A DNA stretch of 24,845 nucleotides from Candidatus Absconditabacterales bacterium (GCA_937965925.1 CALCME010000035.1:1-24845), one strand, 5' to 3'; counted from the stretch's first letter, positions 7,642 to 18,276 are shown. Translations and numbers: made by a program. The notes: generated from the sequence alone by a model not told the origin.

Positions 7642-8016
7642 ATGTTTAGATTGCAATGACACGTAATACCTGATAACAAATCAGTTCGAATCTGATTGAC
7701 GTATGTATATGGTATATGACTCTCAACTTCTAAAAAGATTTGTGAAAAATATAAATTTTCACTTGAAAAGAAAGTTTCTGATCTTACTGAAGAGGAACAG
7801 AAGATGCTTTCTGATGAACTGAAAGAGATGCTTCTTGAGAATGATCTAAGAAGAGAAATTGCTGGTCATATTAAGAGACTTAAAGAAATTAAGTGTTACA
7901 GATGAATGAGACATAATCTATGACTTCCAGTGAGAGGTCAAAACACAAGAAAACGTTGAAAAACTGCTAAGAAACTCTTATGAAGATCTAGAGTTAGACC
8001 GGTTCTCAAGAAATAA
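7642..8016 (+). CDS. rpsM: Small-subunit ribosomal protein uS13
   Basis: 124 residues. Sits at the top of the 30S head and contacts the P-site tRNA and the 50S subunit. IPDNKSVRIGLTYVYGIG (9-26) is the conserved helix-two-turn-helix region; CYRGMRHNLGLPVRGQNTRK (85-104) is the basic C-terminal signature. The second residue block (MFRLQGHVIP) is slightly divergent from the usual ARIAGV. First gene of the S13-S11-S4-rpoA-L17 series. Confidence 0.95.
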
Positions 8017-8058
8017 CATGTATTCAAATAGCTTTATGCTTTAATTTCTATTTTTCGT

Positions 8059-8445
8059 ATGGCAACAGTTAAAAGAAAGAAAAAGAATATTAAATTACCT
8101 TCTGGGATATTAAATATTCTTACTACCTTCAATAATACTCATATTACGCTAACTGATCACCAAGGTAATAAGATAACTTGATGATGAACAGGGACGTTAT
8201 GATTTAAATGAGCAAAAAAGAGCACTCCATATGCTGCTGAACAACTTACTAAATGATTAATTCAAGAAGCTAAGGATGTTTTTTGACTTAAGGAGCTATG
8301 AGTTGTAGCTAGAGGGTTATGATTATGAAGAGATTGAGCCTTTAAATGAATCAATGATGTTTGATGAGTTGATATTCTTTGGATCAGAGAAGCAACTCCA
8401 ATTCAATTTGGATGATGTAAAGGAAAAAGACAAAAAAGAAACTAA
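8059..8445 (+). CDS. rpsK: Small-subunit ribosomal protein uS11
   Basis: 128 residues. Platform protein of the 30S. Conserved ILTTFNNTHITLTDHQGN, GTLGFKGAKKSTPYAAEQL and the C-terminal ATPIQFGGCKGKRQK, which replaces the common PHNGCRPPKRR. UGA supplies nearly all Gly, including a run of three at ITGGGTG. Follows rpsM by 42 bases. Confidence 0.95.
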
Positions 8446-8494
8446 TATTTTCATATTGATACCACTTGTTTAGTAACTCTTACTTATTATTGTA

Positions 8495-9118
8495 ATGAAA
8501 TATACGTGACCTAAATTTAAGCTATGTAGAAGAGAGGGAATTAATCTCTTTTGACCTGCTAAATATGATGTAAGAAAAAGAAGATCGGTACCTGGACAAC
8601 ATGGTGCTTCTAATGTTAGGTATTCAGAGTATTGAAAACTACTAAGAAACAAGCAAGTTCTAAAAAGAATGTATCTCCTAACAGAAAAACAATTCAAAAA
8701 GATTGTTGTTAAGTTGTCTTCTCGTTATGCAAAAAACAAATGAATGGCTCATGATAAAGCGATGTTGCAATTTCTAGAAAGAAGATTAGATGTGATAATG
8801 TTGAGAGCTTGATTTGCAAATACTATTATGCAAGCAAGGCAAATTGTTGTTCACGGACATTTTCAACTAAATGGAAAAAAACATAATGTTCCTTCTTACT
8901 ACGTGAAACCAGGTGATGTAATCACATTGAAGAAAAAACTTCAGACATCTTCTTTGTACTCTCTTGCTCCTGTTTCTACTGGATCAACTTCTATGCCATC
9001 ATGGTTAAAGGTTAATAAGAAAACATTTGAAGTTGAAGTTGTTGACTTGCCTGATGTTGAGAAAATATCTACTCCAGTTGATCTCCTGAAAGTGGTTGAA
9101 TTCTATGCGAGAGCTTAA
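8495..9118 (+). CDS. rpsD: Small-subunit ribosomal protein uS4
   Basis: 207 residues. Primary 16S rRNA binder. N-terminus MKYTGPKFKLCRREGINLF; S4 RNA-binding domain about 94-155 (LERRLDVIMLRAGFANTI, ARQIVVHGHFQLNGKKHNVP, YVKPGDVITL). Only one Cys in the N-terminus, so it is a zinc-free form. TTACTTATT at 8480-8488 precedes the start in place of a Shine-Dalgarno. Confidence 0.96.
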
Positions 9119-9165
9119 ATCTTCATCTTACTTAGAACGTCTTTATTTTTAATGCCTCGTGGGAT

Positions 9166-10161
9166 ATGCTTGATATTCAAAAATTTATTTGAGTTCCAAA
9201 AGTTATAGTCGATAAAATTGATGAAACAACGACGCGTTTTGAAGTTCAATACCTTCCAAGGTGATTTTGACATACGTTATGAAACGCCTTTAGAAGAACT
9301 ATCTTATGATATAGTTCTGGATGAGCTATAACATGATTAAAGGTGAATTGAGCTGCTCATGAATATCATGTGATTGATTGAGTGAAGGAATCAGTAATCG
9401 ATATGATGCTCAATTTTAAAAAGCTTCGTTTTAAAGTTGATGAAAACGTTGAAAGAATTCAATGGATATCGCACAGATTTACTTGAGTAGGAGTATACAC
9501 TGCGTCAGAGCTTAAGTTACCGAGTTGAGTTGAATTAATAAATGCTGAAACGTACTTGTTTGAAATTTCAGATCCAGGAATTGAACTTGTTATTGAGTAT
9601 AGAGTAGAAAAGTGATACTGATATTACTCCCTAGATTTTCTAAGAGATCGTGATGCAAAAGAAGATGCACAAGATATCAACATGCTCCTTATAGATAATG
9701 ACTTTAGGGTTGTTGATTATGTTACGTATGAGGTTGAAGATGTTATTGAAGATTTTTCTTGAAACAGTAAAGATAAGTTAATTCTGGAAATTAAAACTAT
9801 TTCTCCAGATGTGAATCCTCAAGAGATGCTCTCATTTGCATGAGAAGTTGTTGCTTCATATGCAAAACTCTTCATCTTTGACGATGTCTATGTCGACAAA
9901 TCTCTTCTTGTTGATTATTATGATATAGCAGATTCTGCAGAAAAAATGGTTGAAGATATGAATATTAAAACTATTCCAATTGATGCCCTTCCTCTTTCAG
10001 AAAGAACAAGAAATGCATTAATTAAAAATGAGGTTCTTTATGTTGAAGACTTAGAGAAGAAAAGGAAATCTGAACTGTTAAGTATGAAGTGAATTTGAAG
10101 GAAAGCAGTTGATGAAATTGTCGATTCACTTGCTAATATGTGAAAAAGCTTAGATTGATAA
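9166..10161 (+). CDS. rpoA: DNA-directed RNA polymerase alpha subunit
   Basis: 331 residues. The N domain dimerises and nucleates polymerase assembly: FEVQYLPRGFGHTLGNAFRR (25-44, with RTILGYSSGGAITG following) and the second half to about 235 are conserved. The C domain (about 265-331) has IDALPLSERTRNALIKNEV and the MKGIGRKAVDEIVD helix-hairpin (307-320), used for UP elements and activators. Start at 9166 chosen because an ATG at 9152 is in another frame. Lies between rpsD and rplQ as in most bacteria. Confidence 0.97.
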
Positions 10162-10213
10162 CCCTCACTAATTAATCACCACATAGATTTTTTACTATTT
10201 TGACAGACTTCTC

Positions 10214-10606
10214 ATGAGACATAAGCACAAAAGAGTATTAGAGCTCAATACATGAATTCATAAGACTCGTACTGTAGTTAGAAACTTGCTTACAAGTTTA
10301 ATACTTTCTTGAAAAATTGAAACTACTTCAAAAAGATCAAAAGCATTGAAATCTTTTGCTGATTCTTTCTTCTCACGCTTAGTCCGTCTTTCTAGATTAG
10401 ATGATGCTGGTGCGGCAACGAGAGAGATCAATAAGCATGTTGAGCAAACATTGTTTAACGATAAAGCTGGGAAAAAAGTGATAAATGAAATCTTGCCAAA
10501 ATTCTTAGACAATAAGTTTACTACTTCTTTTGTAACAAACTACAAACTATGATTTAGGAAGTGAGATTGAGCTGAGAAAATATTAGTTTCACTTATAGAT
10601 GAATAG
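10214..10606 (+). CDS. rplQ: Large-subunit ribosomal protein bL17
   Basis: 130 residues. Near the polypeptide exit tunnel. MRHKHKRVLELNTGIHKTRT, then NLLTSLILSGKIETTSKRSK (family: sLi...I.TT..rAK) and a C-terminal GFRKGDGAEKILVSLID (family: R.GD.A.m..ieL). Directly follows rpoA by 52 bases, the usual neighbour. Confidence 0.95.
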
Positions 10607-10681
10607 TCAATATACTTCACTTTCTCTATTAAGAGTATAAAAATATTATTACATTTACTTATTGTTACCTGTTGTTTACTT

Positions 10682-11140
10682 ATGAAACTTACTCGTCAAG
10701 ACTTGAATGAAACAGTTTGGGCTCACCCTGAGTGGCTTAAAGATAATAGAACACGATGGATAGTAGATGCTTCGTGAAAAACTCTATGAAGATTAGCTGT
10801 AGAAATAGCTAAAAAACTCCAATGAAAACACAAAGCACATTATTGTGACATGCGAGACACGTGAGACTATGTTATTGTAACAAATGTTGATAAACTTGTA
10901 GTTACCTGAAATAAGCTTGCAACTAAGAAGTATTACAGATATAGTGGATATAAAGGTAATGTAAAATCATATACATTAAAACATATGATGGCAAAACATC
11001 CTGAAAGAGTTCTCTCATTAGCTGTAAAATGAATGTTGCCTAAGAATAAATTGAGAAAACCTAGATTATGAAGACTTAAAATATTTTTGTGAGATGATCA
11101 TGTCTATTCAGATAAAAATCCTGAATCGTTGTACTCATAG
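10682..11140 (+). CDS. rplM: Large-subunit ribosomal protein uL13
   Basis: 152 residues. Early-binding 23S protein. WIVDASGKTLGRLAVEIA follows the family; the codon just before (CGA, 10754-10756) aligns with the invariant Trp of WYVVDA, so CGA=Trp fits. Later DTGDYVIVTN, KKYYRYSGYKGN and VKGMLPKNKLRKPRLGRL-K match. TTACTTATT at 10655-10663 lies upstream. Forms the usual pair with rpsI. Confidence 0.96.
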
Positions 11141-11199
11141 TTATTTCTCTATGTCTTACATAAGTTAATTGTTCTATTTTATTTTGTACTCATTGAATT

Positions 11200-11619
11200 A
11201 TGCCAACTAGTAAGTATATATATGCGGTTTGAAGGAGAAAATGCTCTACTGCTGTGGTGAAAATGTATCCAAAAGGGTCTTGAAAAGTTACAGTTAAGAG
11301 TGGTGAAAAAATATCTACTCTAAAAGAATATTTCTGAGGTCACGCTTACATGATAGAAGATATCTATTATCCTTTTGAGGTCATTTGACCAAAAGTATCA
11401 AAATCATTTGATCTAGAGGTAGTAGTAAAATGATGATGATTGATGTGACAAGCTGAATCAATTAGATTATGAATAGCAAGATGATTAGTAAAACATAATG
11501 AAGATAATAGAAAAATATTGAAACCGTATTGATTATTAAAAAGAGATCCAAGAATTAAAGAAAGAAAAAAACCAGGTTTGAAGAAAGCGAGAAAAAGTCC
11601 TCAACGATCAAAGAGATAG
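11200..11619 (+). CDS. rpsI: Small-subunit ribosomal protein uS9
   Basis: 139 residues. Its C-terminal tail reaches the P-site tRNA. Conserved YAVGRRKCSTAVVKMYPKGS, GGGLMGQAESIRLGIARGLV, LLKRDPRIKERKKPGLKKAR, and the terminal PQ-x-SKR, where x is CGA (11605-11607) and the family has Phe/Tyr; Trp fits better than Arg. 59 bases after rplM. Confidence 0.96.
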
Positions 11620-11804
11620 TATCCAGCTGATCTGATGAGAAAAAAGTTGCCTACCGTTCATATACTAAGATCTTTAGAGTTAGTCTTTCTTGTAAAGATA
11701 CTTCTCTATCGTAGAGTTATGTTTAAAGTTGTGAAAGCGACTTGCTTTTTCTAATTATATTAGTATTACTGACAAGTTATTTATTTTGTATCATTATATT
11801 AGGT
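11620..11804 (+). promoter_or_regulatory. rpsI-tuf spacer, probable tuf leader
   Basis: 185 bases, one of the longest gaps in the cluster. It contains a small hairpin CTCTA-TCG-TAGAG (11704-11716) and an AT-rich stretch with TTGCTT (11742-11747), 16 bases, TATTAC (11764-11769), a weak promoter candidate. GTTATTTATTTTG lies before the tuf start. No gene seen. Confidence 0.3.
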
Positions 11805-12980
11805 ATGTCTAAACCACACGTTAATGTAGGAACTATTGGTCACGTTGATCATGGTAAAACTACTACTACTGCTGCCATGGTTGCAGTCTTGGCGACAAAA
11901 TGATTTGCAAAGCAATTAAAGTTTGATCAAATTGATAAAGCTCCTGAAGAAAAGGAAAGGGGTATTACTATTAATACTGCTCATGTTGAGTATGAATCAG
12001 AAGGGAGGCATTATGCTCATATCGACTGTCCTTGACATGCTGATTATGTGAAAAACATGATTGTTTGAGCTGCTCAGATGGATGGTGCTATTCTTGTGGT
12101 TTCGGCTGCAGATGGTCCTATGCCTCAGACGAGAGAGCATATTCTTTTGGCAAAACAAGTAAATGTTCCAAAGATTGTTGTTTTCTTGAATAAGTGTGAT
12201 ATGGTTGATGATGAGGATATGTTAGAACTTGTTGAGGAGGAAATTAGAGATCTTCTTAATCAGTACGACTTTCCTGGTGATGATACTCCGATTATTAGGT
12301 GATCAGCGCTTAAGGCTGGAGAGAATCCAGAGGATGAAGCGGGTGCTGCTAAGTGTATTTGGGATCTTCTTGAAACGTTGGATTCATATATTCCTATTCC
12401 AGAAAGAGAAACGAGTAAGCCTTTCTTGATGCCAGTTGAAGACGTGTTTTCAATTAAAGGTAGATGAACAGTGGTTACCGGTAGGATCGAAACATGAATT
12501 GTTAAGGTGTGAGACAATATCGAAATAGTTGGACTTGCAGATGAGCCTACTCAAACTACAATAACGTGAGTTGAGATGTTTCATAAGCAATTTGAACAAG
12601 GTGAGGCGTGAATGAACTGTGGTCTTCTCTTGAGAGGTATTGATAAGGAAGATATTCAAAGATGACAGGTTCTTGCTGTTCCAGGAACAGTGACTCCACA
12701 TAAGAAATTTGAAGCAGAGGTGTATGTTCTGAAGAAAGAAGAAGGCGGTAGACATACTCCATTTATGTCTTGATATAAGCCTCAATTCTTTTTGAGAACT
12801 ACAGATGTAACATGAACGGTTAATCTTCCAGCTTGAACTGAAATGATTATGCCATGAGATAATGCTAAAATTGAAGTTGAGCTTATTTATAAAGTTGCGA
12901 TGAGTGAGTGACTTAGGTTTGCTATTAGAGAGTGATGAAGAACTGTTGGAGCTTGAGTTGTTACAAAAGTTATTGAGTAG
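11805..12980 (+). CDS. tuf: Elongation factor Tu
   Basis: 391 residues. GTPase that brings aminoacyl-tRNA to the ribosomal A site. G1 GHVDHGKTT (12-20), G2 KERGITINTAHVEY, G3 DCPGHADY (74-81), G4 NKCD (129-132), G5 SALKA (167-171). Domains 2 and 3 are complete (GRGTVVTGRIETG; TPFMSGYKPQFFLRTTDVTG; GLRFAIREGGRTVGAGVV). At 12055-12072 the family motif NMITGAAQ reads NMIVGAAQ. The usual upstream neighbours rpsL, rpsG and fusA are absent. A terminator follows, so it may be a separate transcript. Confidence 0.97.
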
Positions 12981-12997
12981 TTCTAAAATATTAAGTG

Positions 12998-13030
12998 AGA
13001 CGGCTTGCTTTTAAGCTGTCTTGCTTTTCT
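12998..13030 (+). terminator. Rho-independent terminator after tuf
   Basis: AGACGGCTT (12998-13006), 6-base loop, AAGCTGTCT (13013-13021) forms a 9-bp stem with one G-U pair, followed by T-rich TGCTTTTCTT. Lies 17 bases past the tuf stop and separates tuf from the S10 block. The T run is interrupted, so partial read-through is possible. Confidence 0.6.
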
Positions 13031-13082
13031 TATATGTTGTTGTTCATTAACCTTTCTTCTTTACTTATTTCATGTTTCTTTG

Positions 13083-13412
13083 ATGTCAGGAAAACCAAAA
13101 AAAACTACCCCTAAGTTGAGGATTAAATTAAAAAGTTATGATCTTCATATGTTGGAGAATTCTGTTACTAAGGTGTTATGACTTCTTGTTAAGTCTTGAG
13201 CTGTTGTTAAATGACCTATTCCTCTTCCAAGAAAAAAGAAGAGATATACGGTAATTAAAGCTCACTTTGTGTATAAGGATTCCAGAGATCAATATGAAAG
13301 AATTACTTATTCGAGAATGATTGATGTGGTGGAAACATGAGCTAAGACTGTTGAGTTTTTGCAGAACATCTCTATTAGGGATTGAGTTTCTGTAGAAGTA
13401 AGGGTTTATTAA
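13083..13412 (+). CDS. rpsJ: Small-subunit ribosomal protein uS10
   Basis: 109 residues. 30S head protein, and NusG/antitermination partner in other bacteria. KLRIKLKSYDLHMLENS, GAVVKGPIPLPRKKKRYTVI and the C-terminal SVEVRVY follow the family. First gene of the S10 block. The leader has TTACTTATT (13061-13069) and no Shine-Dalgarno. A nearby ATG at 13071 is in a different frame. Confidence 0.96.
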
Positions 13413-13476
13413 TTACGCTAACAACCCTATGGATTGGGGCTCTGTTGTATTGTTTATTTATTTATGTTAAATCCTT

Positions 13477-14067
13477 ATGCTAAAAACAAAGTGATGATTG
13501 ATTGTTAAAAAGAAAGAGATGACAAGGATGTGGAGTTGATGACACATGGTTCCGGTTACGTTGTTGGAAGTCTCAGATCAAAAAGTGTTGAGACATAAAA
13601 CACAAGAAAAGGATTGATATACTGCTTTAGTTGTGGTTGCAGACCAAAAGAAATCATGATTGTTCGCGTTTTCGTCTGAGTATTGTGTTGAAGAGTCTGT
13701 ACTTGCAGAGTATCCTGTTTGATCAATATTGAATTCTTCTGTTGTTGAATGATGTTCTACTCTTCGCTTTGTGTGAGTGAGTAAGTGAAAGTGATTTCAA
13801 TGATGAATGAAGAGACATTGATTTTGATGATGACCTGCTACTCATGGATCGAAGTTTCATAGAGCATTATGATCTACTGGTAATAGAAAACCAAGAAGAA
13901 CTCATAAGTGAAAAAAGATGGCTTGACATATGTGAAGTGAAATTAAAACATTAAAATCATTACATATACTTGAGGTTACATCTATTGATTGAGTAGAGTA
14001 TGTTGTTGTAAGGTGATCAGTTCCTGGTTCTTATAATAGTTATGCAGACCTTAAAATAGTCGATTAG
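13477..14067 (+). CDS. rplC: Large-subunit ribosomal protein uL3
   Basis: 196 residues, slightly short. Conserved KKKEMTRMWSGGHMVPVTLL, GVSKGKGFQGGMKRHGFGGG, ATHGSKFHRALGSTGNRKPR, HKGKKMAGHMG. Its loop approaches the peptidyl-transferase centre. Most Gly are UGA. Start at 13477, because the ATG at 13464 is out of frame. A GTTTATTTATTTATG stretch lies in the leader. Confidence 0.95.
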
Positions 14068-14105
14068 TACGAAACCTTTTTATAGAGTTCACAATAATAA
14101 TTGAT

Positions 14106-14744
14106 ATGTCTTATAGTTACGATATATTTGATAGTTCTTGAAAGAAGATTGGATCGAAAGATCTAGAAGCTTCTTTGTTTGAAGAAAGAGCAATGAGTGA
14201 TTCGGTTTTACACGAGTATGTTGTTATGTATTTGGCAAATCAACGTCAATCTACTGCTCATACAAAAACGAGATCAGAAATTACTTGATCATGAAGGAAG
14301 TTGTATAGACAGAAATGAACATGAAATGCCAGAGTAGGTAATGCTGCCTCTCCAATAAGAAGAAAATGAGGTGTTGTTTTTTGACCTAGAAATGAGAGAA
14401 ATTATTCTAAGTCAATGAATAAGAAAATGAAGAAAAGTGCATTATTGACAGCGGTTTGATTAAAACTTAAGTCATCGAGTGTGTTTTGATTGGATTCTTT
14501 CTCATTAGATGAAATTAAGACAAGTAAAATATCAACACTAATTTCTGATATTTGATTGTCAAATAAGTCACTACTAGTTGTTTGAGAGTCTCAAAATGAG
14601 ATCTTTTACAAGTCATCTAGAAATATTTCTAAAGTTACTTATGTTTCTGCAGACAATGTTAATCCGTATGATCTTGTTACTCATTCTTGAGTTTTGTTTA
14701 TGGATTGAGCATGTGACGTTTTGCTTAATCGTATTAAAAAATAA
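14106..14744 (+). CDS. rplD: Large-subunit ribosomal protein uL4
   Basis: 212 residues. Its extended loop lines the exit tunnel: TRSEITGSGRKLYRQKGTGN, ARVGNAASPIRRKGGVVFGP and RNYSKSMNKKMKKSALLTAV are clear. C-terminal NPYDLVTHSGVLFMDGACDV fits the family end. 38 bases after rplC in the standard S10 order. Confidence 0.95.
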
Positions 14745-14789
14745 TTTTTCTTGTTACTATATTTTTGTGTTTTACTTTCTATTAAAGGT

Positions 14790-15134
14790 ATGAAGAGACG
14801 AACATCCATAAAAAAGAGAAGAGCAAAAAAAGCAATATCTCCAGCTATTCTTTGAGAACTCACTCCTTACCAAATACTTGGAGCTCCACTTATGACTGAA
14901 AAAGCTTATAAGCAGGCTAATGATTTAAATACATATTCATTTCGTGTTCATAAGCAGGCTAATAAGAATGATGTTAAATTATCTCTTTTTGCTCTGTATT
15001 GAGTAAAGCCAAAATCTGTTCGCATTATTAATGTTCCTTACAAGTGAAGGATGCAAAGGAAATTAGTAAGAAAGGCGTATAAAAAAGCAATAATTTCACT
15101 TCAGGAATGAGATAGTATAGAATTAGCTGCCTAG
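14790..15134 (+). CDS. rplW: Large-subunit ribosomal protein uL23
   Basis: 114 residues; the core starts near residue 32 (ILGAPLMTEKAYKQAN) and is preceded by a basic N-terminal extension (KRRAKKAI) longer than usual. YSFRVHKQANKNDVK, VKPKSVRIINVPYKGRMQRK and KKAIISLQEGDSIEL match. Sits at the tunnel exit and docks SRP and trigger factor in other bacteria. Confidence 0.94.
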
Positions 15135-15196
15135 TTCCTTAGGTACTCACACCTTTAAGTTCCACAATTCACCTTTATGACTTTTACTGAAGATCA

Positions 15197-16045
15197 ATGT
15201 CATTAAAAACATATAAACCATTCACACCATCTAGACGTTATATGACGGGTTATGATTTCTCTGACCTTACAGTCAGTAAGCCTCATAAACCATTAACTAC
15301 GTTTATAAAATCTAAAGCGGGAAGAAACAATAAATGAAAAATAACCGTAAGACATAGATGATGATGACATAAAAGACAGTATAGAATTATTGATTTTAGA
15401 TGATACGATAAACTTAATATTCCTGCTACTGTAGCTACTATCGAATATGATCCATTTAGAACTTGTAGGATTGCTCTTTTGCATTATATCGATTGAGAAA
15501 AAAGATATGTTTTGGCTCGAAAAAACATTTCTGTCTGAGATAAAATTCTTACATGAGATGAGGCTACTTTAAAACCGTGAAATAGAAAACAATTAAAAGA
15601 TGTTCCAGATTGATTTAGTGTATTTAATCTTGAGGTTACCCCTTACTCTAAGTGAAAACTTGTTAGAAGTGCGTGATCTTTTGCGACCGTTACATGAAAA
15701 GATGAGGAAAATAATCTTGTGTATGTTAAATTACAGTCTTGAGAGGTAAGAAAGTTTCATGATACTTGTTATGCAACTATTTGAATTGTTTGAAATGATG
15801 AGCACAAAAATATAGTTATTGGTAAAGCTTGAAGAAGTAGACGATTGTGACGTAGACCTGTTGTTCGTTGAAAGGTGATGAATCCAGTTGATCATCCTCA
15901 TTGATGATGAGAATGAGCTACTGATCTTGCAATGAATCCAAAATCATTTAAGTGAAGGGCGGTATCTCCTGGTATGAAGACAAGAAAGAAGAAAAAATGG
16001 TCAGATAAGTTTATTGTAACAAAGAGAAAGACTCGCTTCAAATAG
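15197..16045 (+). CDS. rplB: Large-subunit ribosomal protein uL2
   Basis: 282 residues. Needed for subunit joining and peptidyl-transferase activity. VRHRGGGHKRQYRIIDFR (51-68), LEVTPYSKGKLVRSAGSFA, and PVVRGKVMNPVDHPHGGGEG (221-240) with the functional His. Of 28 Gly, 24 are UGA, including GGG at 55-57 and all four Gly of HPHGGGEG. CGA at 15842-15844 (residue 216) falls at the Trp of the family motif (A)GRSRWLG. Strongest single gene for inferring the code. Confidence 0.98.
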
Positions 16046-16124
16046 TATAATTCTCATTTCATCTACTTGTAATTACTTACGTACGAATATAGATCTATTA
16101 CACTTTATGCTTTAATTATGATAC

Positions 16125-16382
16125 ATGGCTAGATCACTAAAAAAATGATTTCGAGTTCATCCTAAAATTTTGAAAAAAATCAAAAAGATGGTCGAATCTT
16201 GAGATAAAAAAGTAATAAAAGTTTGGGATAGAGCATCTCAAATTCTTCCAGATATGGTTTGATTCACTTTTGCTGTTCATAACTGAAGACAATTTATTAG
16301 TGTCTACATTAATGAAGAAATGATTTGACATAGACTATGAGAGTTCGCACCAACTAGAACATTTAGATGACATCCATTCTAG
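16125..16382 (+). CDS. rpsS: Small-subunit ribosomal protein uS19
   Basis: 85 residues, normal length. MARSLKKG, IKVWDRASQILPDMVGFTFA (family: I.tWsR.S.I.P.mvG.t), VHNGRQFISVYINEEMIGH, LGEFAPTRTFRGH. CGA at 16152-16154 (residue 10) lies at the Phe of the family KKGPFV. TATGAT at 16117-16122 sits only two bases before the start and is probably incidental. Confidence 0.95.
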
Positions 16383-16439
16383 ATATTATCATCAATATAT
16401 TTTCAATCGTTTTTCTTAATTCTTAATTTGTTCACTATC

Positions 16440-16781
16440 ATGTCAAATAGAAGTATGACAGCAACATTAAAATATGCTCTTATGTCATATAAAAAATTAA
16501 ATCTTGTTGCTTCAATGGTCAGATGAAAGTCTGTTTGAGAAGCGACTCGTTTCTTAACATTTCTTCCAAAGAAAGCTGGGAAAACTCTTCTAAATGTTAT
16601 TAATTCTGCAGTTGCTAATGCTGAAAATAATTTAGATTTGGATTCTTCTTCATTGTTTATTGAAACAATAGATATATGAAAATGACCTAAATTGAAAAGA
16701 ATTAGAGCTGTATGAAGATGAAGAATGCATAGATATGTGCATCATAGATCTTTTCTTAGAGTAAAACTATGAGTTAAATAA
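16440..16781 (+). CDS. rplV: Large-subunit ribosomal protein uL22
   Basis: 113 residues. Lines the exit tunnel. TATLKYALMSYKKLNLVASM, VRGKSVGEATRFLTFLPKKA, VINSAVANAENNLDLD and the basic hairpin GRGRMHRYVHHRSFLRVKLG are as in the family. Between rpsS and rpsC in standard order. Confidence 0.95.
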
Positions 16782-16870
16782 GTCTTCGTAAGTCATTATC
16801 TAGACTTTGAACTGTGCCAATCTATTAGACATGTTAAATATTTTTCTCTTTATTTGTTTCGTTTCTTCTT

Positions 16871-17536
16871 ATGTGACAGAAAATTGACCCTAGATGATTT
16901 AGAGTAGGTGTTATGAAAAAATGGCCTTGTGAGCGATATAGTCATAATCAACAGCAATCTTCCCGTTTTTTTGTTGAAGATTTAGAAATTAGAAAGTTAG
17001 TAGAGTCGTTCTACTTTAGAGCTGCTATCTCTAAGACAGTAATTAGAAAGAATGATTGAGAATGAGAGGTTATTTTGTTTACGGCAAAACCTGCTTCTAT
17101 CTTATGAAAAGATGGGGAGAAACTAAAGAAATTCGAAAAAAAGCTTCGTAAAATTACTGAGAGAGATTTTAAGGTGGTAGTTAAAGAGATTAAAATTCCT
17201 GAACTTTCTGCTAAAATTATGGCTGAATTTGCTTGTATTCAACTTGAGAATAGAATGTCTTATAGAAGAGTAGCAAAAAGTGTCCTTCAAAAAGTAATGG
17301 AAAAGTGAGCTATATGAGTAAAGGTTCAGATTTGATGAAGACTTTGATGAGCAGATATGTCCAGACAAGAGAAATTTACAGAATGAAGAATTCCATTGCA
17401 AACTCTTAGAGCTGATATTGACTATCATTTTACCACAGCTAGAACAAAGTATTGAGTATTGTGAGTAAAGGTATGGGTTTGTTTGTCTGAGAATGTCAAG
17501 GAGACAAAAAAAATAAATGCAATGGATAAAATATAG
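16871..17536 (+). CDS. rpsC: Small-subunit ribosomal protein uS3
   Basis: 221 residues. mRNA-entry protein with helicase role. N-terminal GQKIDPRGFRVGVMKKWP; KH domain around ILFTAKPASILGKDGEKLKK; C domain AKSVLQKVMEKGAIGVKVQI, GGRLGGADMSRQEKFTEGRI, PLQTLRADIDYHFTTARTKY. CGA at 16934-16936 (residue 22) aligns with the Trp of the family SRWYA motif. Confidence 0.96.
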
Positions 17537-17575
17537 ACATCTTTCTTTCTTTATTTATTATAGTTCTTTCAGAAA

Positions 17576-17998
17576 ATGGTGTTGTTAGCTCCGAATAGAT
17601 GGAAATTTAGAAAACAATTTAGGTGAAGACTTAAATGAAAGTCTTATAAGTCCAATAAAGTTTCTTTTGGTGATCGATGACTTAAAGCTACAAGTGCTTG
17701 ATATCTTACCAATAGACAACTAGAATCCGCGAGAAAAGTTATTGTAAGAGTCACTAGAAAAATATGAAAAATTCGATTTAGGGTGTTTACTGATCTTCCT
17801 TATACAAAGAAATGATTAGAAATGCCAATGGGTAAGGGTAAATGAGATGTTGATATCTATAGAGTAAGGGTATTGCCGTGAAAAATGATCTTTGAAATTT
17901 CATGAGTTGACAGAGCAACTGCACAAGAAGTATTTAGACAAGCATCTTATAAGTTACCTGTCGCAACAACATTAGTTGCTAAATGAGAAATTAACTAA
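17576..17998 (+). CDS. rplP: Large-subunit ribosomal protein uL16
   Basis: 140 residues. Near the A-site tRNA elbow. RWKFRKQFRGRLKGKSYKSN, LTNRQLESARKVIVRVTRK, LEMPMGKGKGDVDIYRVRVL and ATAQEVFRQASYKLPVATTL match. Two informative CGA codons: 17675-17677 in FGD-x-GLKA (family Tyr/Phe) and 17774-17776 in GKI-x-FRVF (family invariant Trp in KIWIRVFPD). Confidence 0.96.
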
Positions 17999-18026
17999 TT
18001 ATATTTTACTGCTTGATAACATTTAG

Positions 18027-18233
18027 ATGAAAAAACTACTAGTATCCGATCTTACTAAAAAATCTCTAAAAGATTTAGTTGCCTTAAGAAATAAGATCAG
18101 GAGAGAATTGTTTGATAATAAATTGAGACACAGAATGAATTCTTTGTGACAAACTCATCTATTAAAGTTGTCAAGAAGAAATATTGCTAGGATTAACACT
18201 TCAATACGCGTGATCGCCTCTCAAAAGACGTAG
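18027..18233 (+). CDS. rpmC: Large-subunit ribosomal protein uL29
   Basis: 68 residues, normal length. Two-helix protein near the tunnel exit. LVSDLTKKSLKDLVALRNKI then ELFDNKLRHRMNSLGQTHLL and RRNIARINTSI fit the family (LF.LR.q..tgqL.n...i...rk.IArikT). Shortest spacer in the cluster, 28 bases after rplP. Confidence 0.9.
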
Positions 18234-18276
18234 ATCTTATTGCTGTAGATTTTACTCATAACTTACTCTATTTAGA

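Noticed and set aside
11941..12980. UGA read as selenocysteine, Trp, or simple read-through
   Set aside because: UGA aligns with Gly at dozens of invariant sites, often in runs of three, with no SECIS-like element; Trp sites use UGG (and CGA).
16103..16117. 15-base CTTTATGCTTTAATT shared with 8032-8046, upstream of rpsS and rpsK
   Set aside because: About one such AT-rich match is expected by chance in 25 kb, and distances to the starts differ.
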